Assembly: GCA_965153455.1 (NCBI GenBank)
Contig: OZ234493.1
Location: 32,416,213 to 32,480,212, forward strand
DNA: 64,000 bases
Reading direction: 5' to 3'
From: Sphagnum compactum
Taxonomy: Eukaryota; Bryophyta; Sphagnopsida; Sphagnales
Part shown: positions 24,306 to 37,749 of the stretch, in pieces
How the letters are laid out: every line of letters starts with the position of its first letter
Position numbering within the stretch: the first letter of the stretch is position 1
Notes under the pieces: model-generated
What the model saw: only the letters and a program-made list of their open reading frames with translations
The model's database searches: none
What the model was told of the DNA's origin: nothing
Program-made: the position numbers and the translations under genes

Positions 24306-26953
24306 CTAGCTAATGAAACAGTCCCTTGGATTAGCAGAACCCTCGGAACCAGATGACTCTTCATGGCTGTCCATTTCCTCCTCCTCCTCATCATCATCAT
24401 CCATATCCAGATCTAGATCCAGATCTTCGTCAAATGCTTCACTTACATATAAATTGTCAGCTTCAGACTGAGATTGCAGTCGCCGGAAACGCAGCACATG
24501 TCTTAAGATATCTGGTGTCAGTGAGATGTGAGACCGGTTTTCTCTCCTACGTTTGTTTGTTGCCATCACCTACAATCAGCACAGCACAAGTTCTTATGAT
24601 TGGCATGCTTCAGATTCCAGTTCCATCTGCTACCATCACCAATTGAAACCAGTGTCACTTGCAGGTGCTAAGTATATTCTAGACCCAAAGACCAGTGGAA
24701 AATGGAGCAGAAGAAAACGCAAAGATGACATATGGTTGGTAAGTCCCTACATTAATGGAACTGACTCCTGTTACTGGATTCTACATACTGGTAGGTTTCT
24801 ATGTGTTCTGTTTTTCAGAGCATAGATTTCCTTTTCACTTTTGCCTTAGCATGTTAGTTGGTGTCATCTCATTTACTCCATATGTGAGACAAGACAAGGG
24901 GAGAGATAAATGGAGGATGTCAATCTGAGGTCAACAAGCCAAAAGAAGTCTCACCCTCTCTGCATCCTCTGGAAGAGGCAGAATTCTGTCAGCTGTTGGA
25001 GCCCACACTTTAATTGTGCTGTCAATACCACTCGTGGCAAGGATAGTGGCATGTGGGTGAGGTTCTAAGCAGTTCACCACTTGGCTGTCTCCTTGCATCA
25101 ATGCAATGAGCTTCCCTCCCATCTTCTTCCATATGAAAATCCGTCCACAGTCAGACCCACTAACCACATACTCCGTGTTGGGCCCGAAAAAATTCACACC
25201 TTTAACAGTTTTAGCATTTCGGTGGCCTTCGTAGACTTGTGGTTCAGGGAGTTTCGGATGGGGACCAATGACATTGTTGTCAATCCTTCCAGCTGCTGTT
25301 CCTTGGCTGCTGTTATCTATTGGGTTTGAACCCAAGCCCATTTCCTTGTCAAATAGGTAGATGAGCTCATCATTGTATGAGACCAGCAGTTCCTCTTGCT
25401 GTGAGAACGCAACGCATGTTATATGCACCTGACCTGCAAAACTTGCAGTCCCAGTTTAATAGACCACTCATTCAATGTCCAACAGTCTCTACTTGTATTC
25501 CTGCACAGCTTATGCAACACTAAAGTGGTTTTTGTATGTCTGCCTGGCAATGTTCATGGATGGAAAAAGCACAGGTGCCTGCAAACATATATGAGAACAT
25601 GGTGAAAATCTCATGCAGGTTAAGGTGGGAGCTTGCCTGTACCCAACAAGTGTTTGGGAGTGAAGGTATCAACAGGTTGATCATCATGTTCAGATGCACT
25701 GCTCATGATGCGACGAATGTCATAAACACGGGCAAACTCATCCAAGCCACCAACGGCAAAGTGATTCGAGTTCCGAGGATTGGTGACAATAGCATTAAGG
25801 CGCACAATATTGCGGCGATGCTTGCTGCCATGAGAACGGAAGCCATGGCACACAAACATGTTGGTAGTCTTCTCTGTTCGCAGATCAAACTGGAACAAAA
25901 ACAACAAAAAGACAGAGAGAGAAAGAGAACAAAAATGAGGAGAGAAAGAACAAAAGGACAAAACAATGAAGAAAGGGAGGAAAAAAAAAACTTTGCCATT
26001 TGATATATAGACAGCAAGCAAAACCCTTACTTGCCGCACAACACCATCTTCGCCACAACTATAGAATATGCGGGAACTTCCAGGCTCAACGGCGAGCTTG
26101 TGAGCACGTCCTCTGTGCTTGGCTAGCTTCTTTGTTTCCACCTGCCCACCTTCCAACACTTGGCCATACCGCACCTGAAGTACGTCATCCTTCCCGATAA
26201 GGAACTCAAAACAAGGAAGACAATCTAACACTCTGCTGAAGACCCTCTATGCAATGTCAATAATCGGTGCATAGTTGAGGTACGAGCAGGTCATGTGCTT
26301 CTCCTTGTTTGCAGGCAATTCACAAGTGAAGAAAACCACCATTGTGTGTGCTTGCTTTCTGTGCCTGAGGCAAGTCACTCCCTCTCACAACAATTCATGA
26401 AGCTTACACACACACAGAGCTGGAGAGTTTGGCATTATTACCTGACCATCTGCTGCACAGCTGATGATCACTCGGTCATCAGAATATGGCATCATTCTGG
26501 CCTGAAACACATTGCCGTCATGACCAGAAGCATAGGAGAGTCTCTTCCTCTCCACCGCCCAATTCCACAACACAATCTCCTTGTCGTCTGATCCAGAAAC
26601 CAAGGTCTCACCAGTGGCATTGAAGTGCACTGTATTGACACAGCCATCATGACCTTCCAATGTTGCATCCAATTTCAAGCGCTTAATGAAATCCTGCATG
26701 GCATTCCAAAACCCTGATTCAGATGATGAGCCCGCAGGGCAACTGACAAACATACTAAACCCTAAACACAACCAGGCAAAGAAAGCAAGTAAGCAAGCAA
26801 GCAAGCAACAGTGAGGCATCAATCAAGGCTTCTTCGCATACATACTTCACATCCTCCGATCACACGTGCAAAGGAATTGGGCTGTAGATCACCAATTTGT
26901 CGTCTCCAATGCTCCTCCAGCCCACATCTGTACAGTGGCTGTGAATGATGCAT
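24306..26953 (-). CDS. DCAF8-like WD40 protein (CUL4-DDB1 substrate receptor candidate)
   Basis: Six exons on the minus strand join in frame: 26953-26846, 26693-26442, 26174-26031, 25889-25643, 25433-24955, 24569-24306, total 497 residues. The order matches plant DCAF8/WDTC1-like proteins. WD repeats begin at LKLDATLEGHDGCVNTV. Next come LVSGSDDKEIVLWNW, YSCGEDGVVRQFDLR (about 160-172), FAVGGLDEFARVYDIRR (about 212-228), ELLVSYNDELIYLFDKE, VYEGHRNAKTVKGVNFFG, YVVSGSDCGRIFIWKK and ILATSGIDSTIKVW. The DLR and DIRR words fit DxR-type DDB1-binding boxes. The tail has SLTPDILRHVLRF and then a strongly acidic Asp/Glu run. In this family the protein recruits targets to CUL4-DDB1 ubiquitin ligases. 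The substrate is unknown. The start ATG (26953) is the first in frame after an upstream stop. The gene is divergent from THG1, about 1.6 kb away. Confidence 0.9.
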
Positions 26954-28567
26954 CTCTTCCTCACAATTCTTCCTTTTGTTGTTGCTGGTAGTTGCTCCTG
27001 CTGCTGCTGCTTCTGAATTCCTCCTGATGGGTTCTCTCCTCCTGTACTAGTTTACTATTGCACCAAAGGATCCTGAACATAATGGTTGAAAACCAATCAG
27101 AAACAACTGAGAAAAGGGGTCGTTGTTGTGGGTTGATCACAACTCCAGCTTCTTCAACCCAACATGAAGAAGAAGACTACTACTTCATTCCAGGTTCTCC
27201 CCAATCTTCTTTTGGAGGTTTCTCTTTCTGAAGCTGCATCCAGGCAAGAGTCCCAACTGCTTCATCACTGTTTCTTCTTCTTCTTCTTCTTCTTCTTTCT
27301 CTGTCTCTGTCTCTCTGCGTCTTTGTTTTCCTTCCCCCTCTTCTTATCCTACGTATAACCAAAGATCTCTACAAGCCTAACAAGGATTGTAGCTTCTGAT
27401 CAACGAATGCCCATCCCCACAATTGGAGAAAGAAGACCATGACCCAACGACACCCATGGCTCTCTTTCTTCCCTTACTAGAGCTTGCTGCACATGCACAT
27501 GCACAAGAAGACAATCAACAATCTGACAGTTCCGTGCACAACACGAATTTTGTTGCAAACTACCCTCTATCTCACTCTCGGTATGGATTAGGGATCAATT
27601 CAGGCCCGGATGTTAGTTAGGTCTGGAATGGTGTGCAGGCGCCCTCACCGAGTACTGACGGATTCTCTCTCTCTCTCTCCGCGTATTGGAGATTGGGAAA
27701 TGACTAAATCACTGATCATGCCCTTTGTTTATGCAACTTTGGATTCTAATTTAGGGTTCAATCTTTCTGCCCCGATCAACACCAGCTGACGCAGGAAGAA
27801 AAAGCTCAAACAAGGAATGGAGAAGGAAGATGGAAAACGCATAAAATACTCTAGAACAGCTCTGTGTGTGTTTATCTCCTTATTGCTGCTGGCTGGCTTG
27901 ACTATTCTGGAAACATCCTGAAGCTGCAAGCATAGGCACACAGTTGCTCCTTTTGCCATTCCAGTATGGGCTTGCTTGATTGTCGTCTCCTGAATGTGCG
28001 AAAGGTATGTCTGAAGTACATGAACCTCTCTAAAATCCATAACGCAACTTCTCATTTCAAGCATTTTACTTGAACAATCTTGTTGGTAGCATTCAGAACA
28101 TCATCAAGCTGTAGTCTACAATTTTCTAATCCATCTGGTTTTCTACTACTCTGAGACTCTGGTTTTTCTTTTTTGTAGCAAATTCTGCACTAAAGGAGCT
28201 TGTTGGGTTTGGGAGTCTTCTTCATAGTGGTATGGACCTCTTGGCTGCTATTGGGATGTAGGCGACGAATTGGAGCTGGATTGACAGAGAAGAGATAGGT
28301 GTACAGAATGTTCTAGAGAATTAATTCAAGGAACCGGCAGGCTCGAAGCTTTAGGGTCCGATCCTGAAGCTTAAGGGCCGCAGAGAAGCTGCGGGCAGGG
28401 GTGCTGCGAGGGTAGCGAGCTCGCGAGAGAGACGACGCGAGAGCTGTGCGATTGATAGCATCAGAAGAGGTGCTTTGCGGGGGTGGGAGAGGGGGAACTC
28501 AGATAGGTGTACAGAAAGTGGGTGTTTGAAGAGCTTATGAATCTTGAAGTGAAGGTGGATCATTATT
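26954..28567. promoter_or_regulatory. Shared intergenic region of two divergent genes
   Basis: About 1.6 kb between the start codons of the DCAF8-like gene (-) and THG1 (+), so it must hold both promoters and 5' leaders. It contains CTT repeats (about 27,270-27,300), a CTGTCTCT tract and a CT run (about 27,665-27,682), common in plant 5' leaders. No open frame with a known motif was seen. Exact transcription starts cannot be placed. Confidence 0.5.
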
Positions 28568-31255
28568 ATGGCCAACAGCAAGTATGAGTATGTGAAAGGA
28601 TTTGAGCAAAATGATACCCTTCTGCCACAGACTTGGATTGTGATTCGAGTCGATGGGCGAGCCTTCACCAGGTTCTGCTCTTGTTTTCTTTTTTAGAAGT
28701 CTGCTTTGCATTTCTTGTCTTGGTCTTCTTTTCTCCTGGATGTGCATGGCGCAGTTTTTTTCACCAGCTCTCCATCTCTCTACATTCTCTTGGTTATGCT
28801 GTTCATGGTTTGCAACAGTTGATTGTACTGGATTGGCCACTTTCTGCATTCTGGTACATTGCAGAAAAATCTACATTGGCTGAATTCCATCTTTCACTTT
28901 CATTTTGTCATGGATGGTGGAGGGACTGATGAGATGGAGGGAATGAGGGTGGTGACAGATTCTCACAGGTTCATGGCTTTGAAAAGCCAAATGACATGCA
29001 AGCACTCTTGCTGATGAATGAGTGTGCGAAGGCTGTTCTGGAGGACATCTCTGATGTTGTGTTTTGCTATGGTGTCAGTGATGAATACAGGTCTCTTCAT
29101 TCATCAGATGTCTGGGTTTTGCAATATCTGGAGTTTGGTGTGTGTGTATTTTTACAGTCTCCTAAAGACACTTGCTTAGATCATTTGCCTAATGCCATTC
29201 CACCTTTGTAGTTTTGCTTCATGTGGAATTGTTGAATCAAATCTTTCTTGGACAGTTCAATGTGTTGTGACAGTATAGATCAGCGCCTATCTAGTCTAGG
29301 TCTGCTTCTGTCTTTCTTGCTTCCCATTCCTCAGCATTTGTAGGAGCGGGCAGCTTATCAGATGATCAAGTAGATGTGCACAAAATCTGAAACTTGCTAG
29401 TAATGGTGGCATTTGCCAGTTTTGTATTGCGGAGAACCTGCACCCTTTATCAACGTCGTGCAAGGTAAATCTCATTCACCGGTTTTCCCCTTTCATGTGT
29501 TGTATTAGGTTGGGAACAAAAACAGAAAAACTTCACCAAAAATAAGCAACAGAAGTGTGCATCTGATGCAGTATGTACTATCTTATCTTTCATGTGTTGC
29601 ATAAGAATTGTGTATATGGGACTTATTCTGTCCAACTGACATTCTCTTTCCAAATTTTCCAGCAAGCTGATTTCACTTGTAGTGTCACTTTTCTCTGCAT
29701 CATATGCAATGAAATGGACCCAGTTTTTTCCAGAGACAGAATTGCAGTATGCAGCCACATTTGATGGCAGGGCAGTATGTTATCCATCTGAAAGTATTCT
29801 CCGGGACTACCTTTCTTGGCGCCAAGTTGATTGTGAGCAACTTACTTAAGCCACTCAGTTATGTATGATGCAAAATTATGGCAGAATATTGTATGCTTAT
29901 CTACACCCAATCTTGGGAACTGATGAACTCGATGGGGAGTCGTGATGATGAGAGTGATGGTGTGACACTTTGTGAGCAATGCTCATAAGTTTATGACCCC
30001 ACTCATGGTTGTGTTACCTTCAAACTTTTGTTGTGGAGTTTCTCTCCACAACTTCATAGATATGCAAATTGTGTTGGAATCTGTATTCTTAACTTCATCA
30101 TTTCAACTTTCCAAGCAAAAGGAAAATACTTCAACCTTCAACTCACCAGAAGCAATCTAAAGGCAATCTGACACTCAAGTGACACTTGGTCACCAGATCA
30201 GATCACTCCTTTTTTTGTCACATGCTAGTTTGGTTGTCTTGCATGTCAAGTTTCCCCATCTGTTACTCACCATCTACAACAAGTAGCATCAAGTGCACTG
30301 AGCAAGGGAGATTTGATGGGAGGTTGGCAGGCCATATAAATAATCAGTATAATACCTGCTTTTGGAAGCTTGTGGGCTCTGGGATGAGCACTGCAGAAGC
30401 CCAGAACACTTTGAAGGTCAGCACTCTGTCTGAGGAGGTGCCAGAGACATCAATGTACTATGTGCAAAGTTTCTGCATCCATTTGCGCATGAGTTTAGTA
30501 TGACATAGCAACACTGCCTGGGTGCTAGCCAAGATCATGACAGAGACTTCCCATTTTGACAGAATCTTAGGATGCAGATTTTTTTTTCTTTCTTTTTTGC
30601 ACAAAAGGTTGAGCAGATTATTATTCACTTATGCACACTCACTGTTGTGAGCTGATGAGTCAGTGGTGAGTAATTGCAATGACTAGCTGACAGTCGCTGG
30701 TTACCTTCAAAGTGTTGTTTTGGAGTTTTCTCAGCAATCTGATGGATGTACTATGAGTGACCTGCAGGGAACAACAGCTGATGTGAAGAACAACCTGTTA
30801 TTTGAGAAGTTTAACATCAACTACAATAACATTCCACCAATTTTCCGCAAGGGGTCAATTGCATATCGGAAACAGGTGAGTATTGCCAGATGCACACATC
30901 ATCATGAAGGATTTTTATCCGTGTGATTTTGTAAAACTATTCAGGGGAGAAGTAGTCAGTGGGGTAGTCAGTCGACAAGTCAACTGCATGATGTCATGTA
31001 AACTTATTGATTAGTCTGAATCCAAAATGGATCTGTGGTGATGCTGGGTGGTTCCAGATGGATGAAGTAGTTAAGGTGGAGAAAGGGGAGGTTATCAAAA
31101 GGTTACGAGCCCACATTGTAGTTGAACATGAGGATATTATACATGATGGATTTTGGACAGCACATTCATACATCCTTGCTGTGGGCAGTAAGAATAAGCA
31201 GCAACAGGCTCTCCCACGACCTGCCAAGCCTCAACTCCCCTCATCTCTTCCTTGA
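28568..31255 (+). CDS. THG1: tRNA(His) guanylyltransferase, single catalytic domain
   Basis: Seven exons join in frame: 28568-28671, 28959-29090, 29420-29464, 29663-29832, 30331-30416, 30768-30875, 31058-31255, total 280 residues. The enzyme adds G-1 to the 5' end of tRNA(His), using ATP and GTP in a 3'-5' polymerase reaction, so that histidyl-tRNA synthetase recognises the tRNA. The sequence shows KYEYVKGFE, the metal-binding RVDGRAF (D29) and SDEYSF (D76, E77), at the same positions as the catalytic acids of yeast Thg1. It also has [44 protein letters not shown] (from about 142; HINN at 152) and IPPIFRKGS. Arabidopsis THG1, as I recall, is a tandem of two such domains; here only one is seen, with no second set of motifs up- or downstream. 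The true exon 2 start is 28959; the later CAG at 28,968 would shift the frame. Confidence 0.93.
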
Positions 31256-32756
31256 ATTGCAAATTTGTGGTTATTTTATGAGGCATGCAGCTTAACTTAG
31301 TCGAAGTCATACATCCCTCACTGATGCCACTTGACCTGAATCTTGACATTGCAGATTATGCTGGATCATCCAGTTATCACAACTATGATTGTGTATTCCC
31401 AGTTATCAGATGCAGTCCACAATCAGTGCTGAAAGTCAATGCTCTTGAGATTTCAGTTTTCCACAACCGACCACATGTTTCCCTGAAATATTTAGATCTT
31501 ATGCTGCTATTTGAAAGTGGTAGCAGGAGGGCCCTTATGCCTAACATTCCTAAATAGTAGACATAAGGTCCCTCCAACTCCTACCACCTTGTGATCTACA
31601 CATGTTTAGGCTTCCAATAAGGTTCACCTCATGTCCTACATTAGTCCACAGACGGGCAACATTCTCAAAATGCAGAGCTAGATTCAACTTCTTGCATTTT
31701 CTATAACTTCTTCCCTTCTTCTCGAGAATGTTCCACATTTTCTATCGGTTCGGTCCAATGGTGATTGAATCAATATATGGGCTGCAATTGAGCATCTATA
31801 GAGCCCACAAGCTTTGAACATTGCATTGAGTTTCCCCTTATTTCATGATGAGGTTCGTGTTGTTGCTACAAGTAAAATATTTTGTTGCTCCAAATTGAGT
31901 TCATTGAAGAAAACTCTGTTGGCTAACATGGTGGGAGAGCCTCCATGACTGCACAGCCAAGTTTGGCATGCTAGTAATGACAATGCTCTAGCAGCACAGG
32001 TTTTCATTGAACCTCAAATTGATAGACTGCTTATCAATTTGAATTCATGTAATTGCTTGTATCCAATGCCACTGACCTTTGTAATTCTGTAAGTCATAAT
32101 TCATAATCTGAAGGAGCCATGATATGAATGCTATTATTGTATGCTTTAAACAAGTACGAAATATTTTACAAGACAGTTCAAACGGTTTATCTTAAGTCAG
32201 AACGAACAGATTTAGGTGGCAGGGAACAATACACACAGCTTGAATGTGCAGACAGACAACATTAACCCATGAAGTCAGGATTGATCAACCACCTCATGCT
32301 CTAATAATTGTAATAACCTGAATCTAAACCCTAAACCCATGCTCTAACTGAAAGACCATTGCACGTCCATGTGCTTCAAAGTTCATTGCAAACATCCCAG
32401 ACAAAGAATTGTGAACCTTTGTGATTTCAAAAAACCTGACTAAAACTTGCACATCTAGCAGTAGGTCTACTGTAATGCAAACCTTGACTCTTGTTGAGAA
32501 CCCCAAAAAAATTCCTCATCAGACAATGCCGAATGATGAAGGGGCAGCATACAGGAAACTTTTCCTGGCATATACATATCAGAAGTAGCCCCATGTTTCC
32601 AGCTTGAACCATCCCTCAATTGTGGATGGCTGTGGATGAAAGCCAATAGCTAGCCCACACTCTTTCAGAGCACCACATTTCAAGGCTGCAGACTGAATTG
32701 TTAAATGGACAGGCCACAGTGCACAGATTCCAAACACATGCAGGATGTATGGAACT
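31256..32756. other. Convergent 3' flanks of THG1 and SCAB
   Basis: About 1.5 kb between two stop codons. The 90-codon open frame at 31,285-31,557 has no recognised motif. A double telo-box-like CTAAACCCTAAACCC lies near 32,325. Most of this is probably 3' UTR and spacer. Confidence 0.5.
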
Positions 32757-35700
32757 TCATGCGTGACCTCTAGGGGTTGTGCCACTAAACAATAGATCAT
32801 CCGGTCCAAGAAGTGCCACCTGTCAGCATGATCATAGTTGGTGCAATTTTAGAATATACAACAATCCTAAAGAATTAAGAGGCTGGCTCATCCCTGGCCT
32901 CAAATGCTGAGCAAAGACTTAACTATTGCCAAAAGTACCGTGTAGGATGACTGCTTTACTAGCAGCATGCAGTTCTCACAGAGATTCATGATTGAACTGG
33001 GTAAATCAGGAAAATGAAAATACTAAGGCTACAGCTTACATTCTGGTCACTTGCAAATCGCCTTGATAGCATGATGGCAGCATTCCGTTCCCTTTCAGAC
33101 TCCAACACAAGCATCAAGCTAAGGCCTTTATTTGCAACCCAGTATAAAGATCGCATCACTGCCTGACCCCCTCCTCGTGCTCCACAAAGCTGCATATCCC
33201 ACTGCCTTATGAGAGAGTATACAGCAACAAGGAGCAACAAATGTCAGCCATTTCACAGGAAGGACATCTCTAATTGAGTCTAATCAGAAATGTGTCCTCT
33301 ATGGGATATTGGACCACTGCTCAAACATTGCTGCATTGAGGGGTTGGGCCCTGTGACCTAGCAACATCTTCTGCCATTGTGTTGCAAATCCTCCATGATG
33401 ACATGTACATGACATGGACAGGCTGGGAACTTTGACCTTCAAGGTCATTTTTGAGTTACTCTGACTCTCAGTCAAAGTTTTTCTGTCTTGCATTTCATCT
33501 TCTCTTTTTTGAACCCTTATACCCACAGTGCAAGCATTGGCAGGTTTGCTTCTAAAAACAATTGAATTCCTTAATTATTTTGTGCTGATGATGTGTATGC
33601 CCAATTATATGGGAGGACAATGTCAACCCAGATAATGGAGGAGTAGTCTTCTTTCGCCTTGGTTGTGCGGCCTTTGAAAAGTGTAATCTGATTCCGCTCC
33701 ACACGAAGAACATGAAGCAAAGGCTTCCCAAGAATCTCCCCATTTTGCTGGACTAGCCTCACCTGCAGTAGCAATGGAGTCCCCACTCACAGTCAATGTC
33801 TTACATAGTCCTAACAATAGCTTAGGACTGACCTCATTCAACAGAAATCACCAAGCATGAAGTTTAACAAAGAAACTCACATTGAATTCAGCACCACCTT
33901 TTTTGAAAAGAGCCTCCACAAAGTTGTCAAGCCCTGGAGCTGCATTGACCCCCAGGACACTGTTATATAATCAGACTAGCACCCTCCAATCCAAAGCATG
34001 GATAGGAGCTGCCTTTCCTGTTCACAGAGAACCTTCTTCAAACTTGGTCTCACAGGAATATAAATGAATACTAGGCACAAAGGGTCCCGTCTATTGGTTA
34101 CAAGAAAGTCAAACATCCAGATACCTCAGCAGAATGATGAATTTTTCTGTCTTCCTGAATGTCAACATTGCAGGAATATTGGCACCAGATCCTGATAGAT
34201 TTTCAGGGCCAAAGAGAGGATTTTCTAGGATACTTGAAAAGCAGTGATTTTGATTTCACCATTCACAAATGAGTCATTTTGTTAATATGTACCTGCATCT
34301 AAAGGTCCTGAAGTTGAAAGGATCTCCTGTTTGCCACCTGGCAGAATAAGGCCTACCCGCAAGATCCAGCCTACATCAAAAGGTTCCGGTGCATATTGAG
34401 GCCTGGTGGCACCTGCAACCACTCACAAATAAAAGTGTGAAGATGCAAGTTAATAATCCTTATGCATGCAAAAGAGCAATTTCTGGTGTGGTCTCCTGCA
34501 GTCACCATCCAGAAATAACTGCATTGGCCTGCACTCCCTGAGTTGTGCAGCTTGAACTAAGACATGAGACGACCTAACTACTTTGGGGTGCCAGTAAAAT
34601 TGTCCCCATTTTGACAGAAATAGGCAGAAAGATCAAAGTTTGGTTTGTTCCTCAGTTGCATGACCTCCCCTACTACAGTGTGATGCTCACCTGTTATAGG
34701 CCCACCCTTGCTCCTGTCAGCTGACTCACGATGCCACTGAATGGTGCATGTGGAGATATCAAGCCCATTTTCTTCAAGCGGAGAGATTATGAGAGACGCT
34801 CCAAGCCGCTCCTCCCCCTGCAGCTCATAATGTCCTGGCTGCCCTACACGTTTTGCAGCCACCAACTGCCATCCCAGAACCCAGTCGGTTGTGCTACTCC
34901 ATGTCTGCCTGATGAGAAGGGCAGCAACTTCTCCAGGGTGTACTGAAAGAATGCACATTTGAGTCCCAAAAAGCACCCACGAAGTCAATGTGCCCAGAAA
35001 GTTCCTCTTAAGAAAGAACTACGTTTCTCATCCAATCTATAGCACATATGATTCCCATCTGTAAGAAAGAAAACCTAATAGTTGTGGCAGAAGAAGGGTG
35101 TACCTCTTTGCGCAGATGTATTAGTTCAACAGTCTTCTGAGTTAGCTGCTGCCGCAAACCTTCAATCTCAAACTCCATGTCCATTGTCTGCCAATTCCAA
35201 GCACCTTGCTTCTTTCAAAGACTGGTGGGCCAAGAGAATAGATCAGTGTTAAAATCCTAATTGTTTTGGTCAAGTGTAATTATTGGGGACATCGATTTCA
35301 AGATATGCATATAAAGCTTAACTAGAAGTAACAAAGACCTTGCTGGGTTCATGAAGCATTTTAATCCTCTGGGCTTCTGTGATTTCTTTTCTCATCTCCT
35401 CAAGCTCCTGCATCCATTCAGATGTATTATAATCATTAACACAGGGATTGAGCTTCAGCAGAGTAAGCTTAACACTCCCCACTCCAGTTCAAGAGAAGGG
35501 AAAGAAATCAGGTCCAAATGACTCGTTGTTGGACATTGCAGATAACCAATCAATAGCCAACTGGAAAGCTTATTTCAAGAGCATACTTTTTACAGAAAAA
35601 TAATTCTTCTACATGTTTCCTTAGTACTCCTTTCCTTGCACCAAGATTCCCATAGTTTACAACTATCAAATTCCAGCTGTTGAGAGAAGACAAAGTTTAC

Positions 35701-37749
35701 CGATGTTTTACACACATTGAAAGCTCCATTGTTAACAAAAGACGATCAAACAACCACAGCTGTTCATTTTATATCCAAAATTGAGCCCATGACAACCTTA
35801 CTTGAAAAAGTATATTTTAATAGAGCTAAATTGTGTTCAGGCATACCTGGACCCAAAGCCCAGATAGCAAAATTTCCTAGCATCTTGTCCTAACCCTCAA
35901 AGTTAAGATTGAGATGGAGTGAAGTTCATACTTCTTGTCATGACCATTTGCAGTGGAACAGGAACTACCATGTCTCTGGCCAGTTATAGCATCATACATA
36001 GAATGCAGCATGGACATAAGCATGCAAAGTCCCAACTCCATGTCCACATATTGCCAACTGGACAAGATCCACCAATAATTTCCTGTGTACTTTTAGGGGA
36101 TCAACCAAAAATAGACCAAACAGAGGTGAATTCAGAAAGATATTTGAGAGGGTAGCAGATCCACTGCACCTGTTTATCTACACTGCCCACCGACTCAGCC
36201 TGCTCCATAAGGGAAGCTTTAACATGCAGAACAGTAGCATGAGCTGCCTCCACTTCAGAATATGCATTAGCCTGTGCCTCCTCCACCATCCTCTTTGCAT
36301 CATTCGATACCTGCCCATCCTCACACCACCTTGCACACATGCCTAAGATGAATTTCCAATTTTCTGTGCAGAAAAGAGACTCCAGAAATTTGGAGTACAG
36401 AGACCAGGGCAAGGCACACCTGCTTGAACAGAGCAGCCTGCTTTCTTACATCTTGCTCCAGCTCACTCTCCTTTTGTGTCCATTTAGCCTTCATCACTTC
36501 GACCTGATATCAAAACCAGTGACAGAATTAACCTTTCATTGTGCCCTTTCACACCTTCAAGTCATGCAAGGTCTGAGCAGCTAGAGCATGACAAAATATG
36601 GGGGCAGGGAGGTATGAAGAGGTACAAGGGAGAGTGCTTCTGTGACATCATCCTTGTTTCTTCCAGCAACACGACCTGCAAGTTCACCTAGTAAACCACG
36701 GAGCTGCTTCATAATTGCCGGCAACTCCATCAAGCCCACCTCCTGCACTTTGAGCTGCCATCACCATCCCAACAGCAGTTGTCACAGGGAATAAACTCAC
36801 ATTCAAGTCTTTAAGAAAAAACTAAGTGGCATGCATAGTCAATACAAAAACATCTGAACATGAGCAGGAAAAATTTGGAGCTTACCTTTTCACAATCCCG
36901 CAGGTTCCCACTAGTACGCCTGAGGGAGCTTCGGAAGGGTGGGGGCCCATCACCACCAGGGTTTTTAGTTGGAATGGAGCTGTGTACATGTGTGTGCCCA
37001 TGTGTATGATCACATTGATGGCCACGGTGTTTAACTTCGTTGGAACTGCTCAGTGTCTGCAAAATTTGACAGATATATCCATCATTCATGGCAACATATC
37101 CTCAAATTCAGGAAGAACTGATGCAAGTATATGACAGTTACATGCCACACACAGAAACCAAAAGCCAAGAGGCATGAAATCAGGGGAAGAGAGCATGTAG
37201 TACATTCAACACACATGAATTCTTGTGATTTCTTCAAAATTGTAGGATTACTGTTTTCTTTTGGAGGAAAATTCTTAAATTTTTTTGATAAACCATCCTG
37301 ACATATGCCAATTCTGAGATGAAAGCTAAAATAGATAAAGTAGAAATTCAAGCCAAGATAAGATGCAAGGTGCCCGGGAGCGCAGCAACAGCTAGGTTTT
37401 TTTTGTTTTTTTCCTAAACTACAACTAGCAATGAAGTAAGGCTTCAAGAAGACTTGATAAGACCCGAGGAGCAGCTTCAAGACAACGAATGCGATCAGGA
37501 AAAATATGATTCAAAAAAGTGTTAGGGTGGGGTGCAGTTGGCCAATGACAGGTTTAGCTCAGGGAATACACATACCTCGTCTTCAAGAAGCTTTGCAGCA
37601 GCAGCTTGTCCGCTTTCAAATTGCGTGGCCAAATCGCGAACTGAAAGCCGACGCTCCAACAATTCCAAATCCGCTGCTTCTTTATCCGCAAGCACTCTAG
37701 CCTGGGATTGCACGCCATCGACCGCGTCGTACATATTCCTCGACGACAT
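32757..37749 (-). CDS. Stomatal closure-related actin-binding protein (SCAB) homologue
   Basis: Thirteen exons on the minus strand join in frame: 37749-37576, 37056-36886, 36754-36626, 36503-36420, 36310-36170, 35407-35339, 35187-35104, 34904-34691, 34412-34293, 33939-33881, 33762-33628, 33189-33040, 32819-32757, total 530 residues (Arabidopsis SCAB1 is about 496). Recognisable blocks: RRLSVRDLATQFE (N-terminal actin-binding part), GRVAGRNKDDVTEAL, a long coiled coil with AQRIKMLHEPSK and MDMEFEIEGLRQQL, then the Ig-PH region with STCTIQWHRE, QYAPEPFDVGW, GLDNFVEALFKK, LCGARGGG and ESERERNAAIMLSRRFA. SCAB proteins dimerise, bundle actin filaments and slow their turnover in guard cells. Exon 2 (residues 59-115) contains an unusual His-rich stretch. 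The ATG at 37749 is the first in that frame after a stop; a further upstream coding exon is possible. Confidence 0.9.

Noticed and set aside
28823-29014. Exon 2 of THG1 starting at the CAG before GTTCATGG
   Set aside because: That acceptor gives the wrong frame; using the acceptor 10 bases upstream restores [13 protein letters not shown].
31285-31557. 90-codon frame after THG1
   Set aside because: No recognisable motif and located in convergent 3' flanks.
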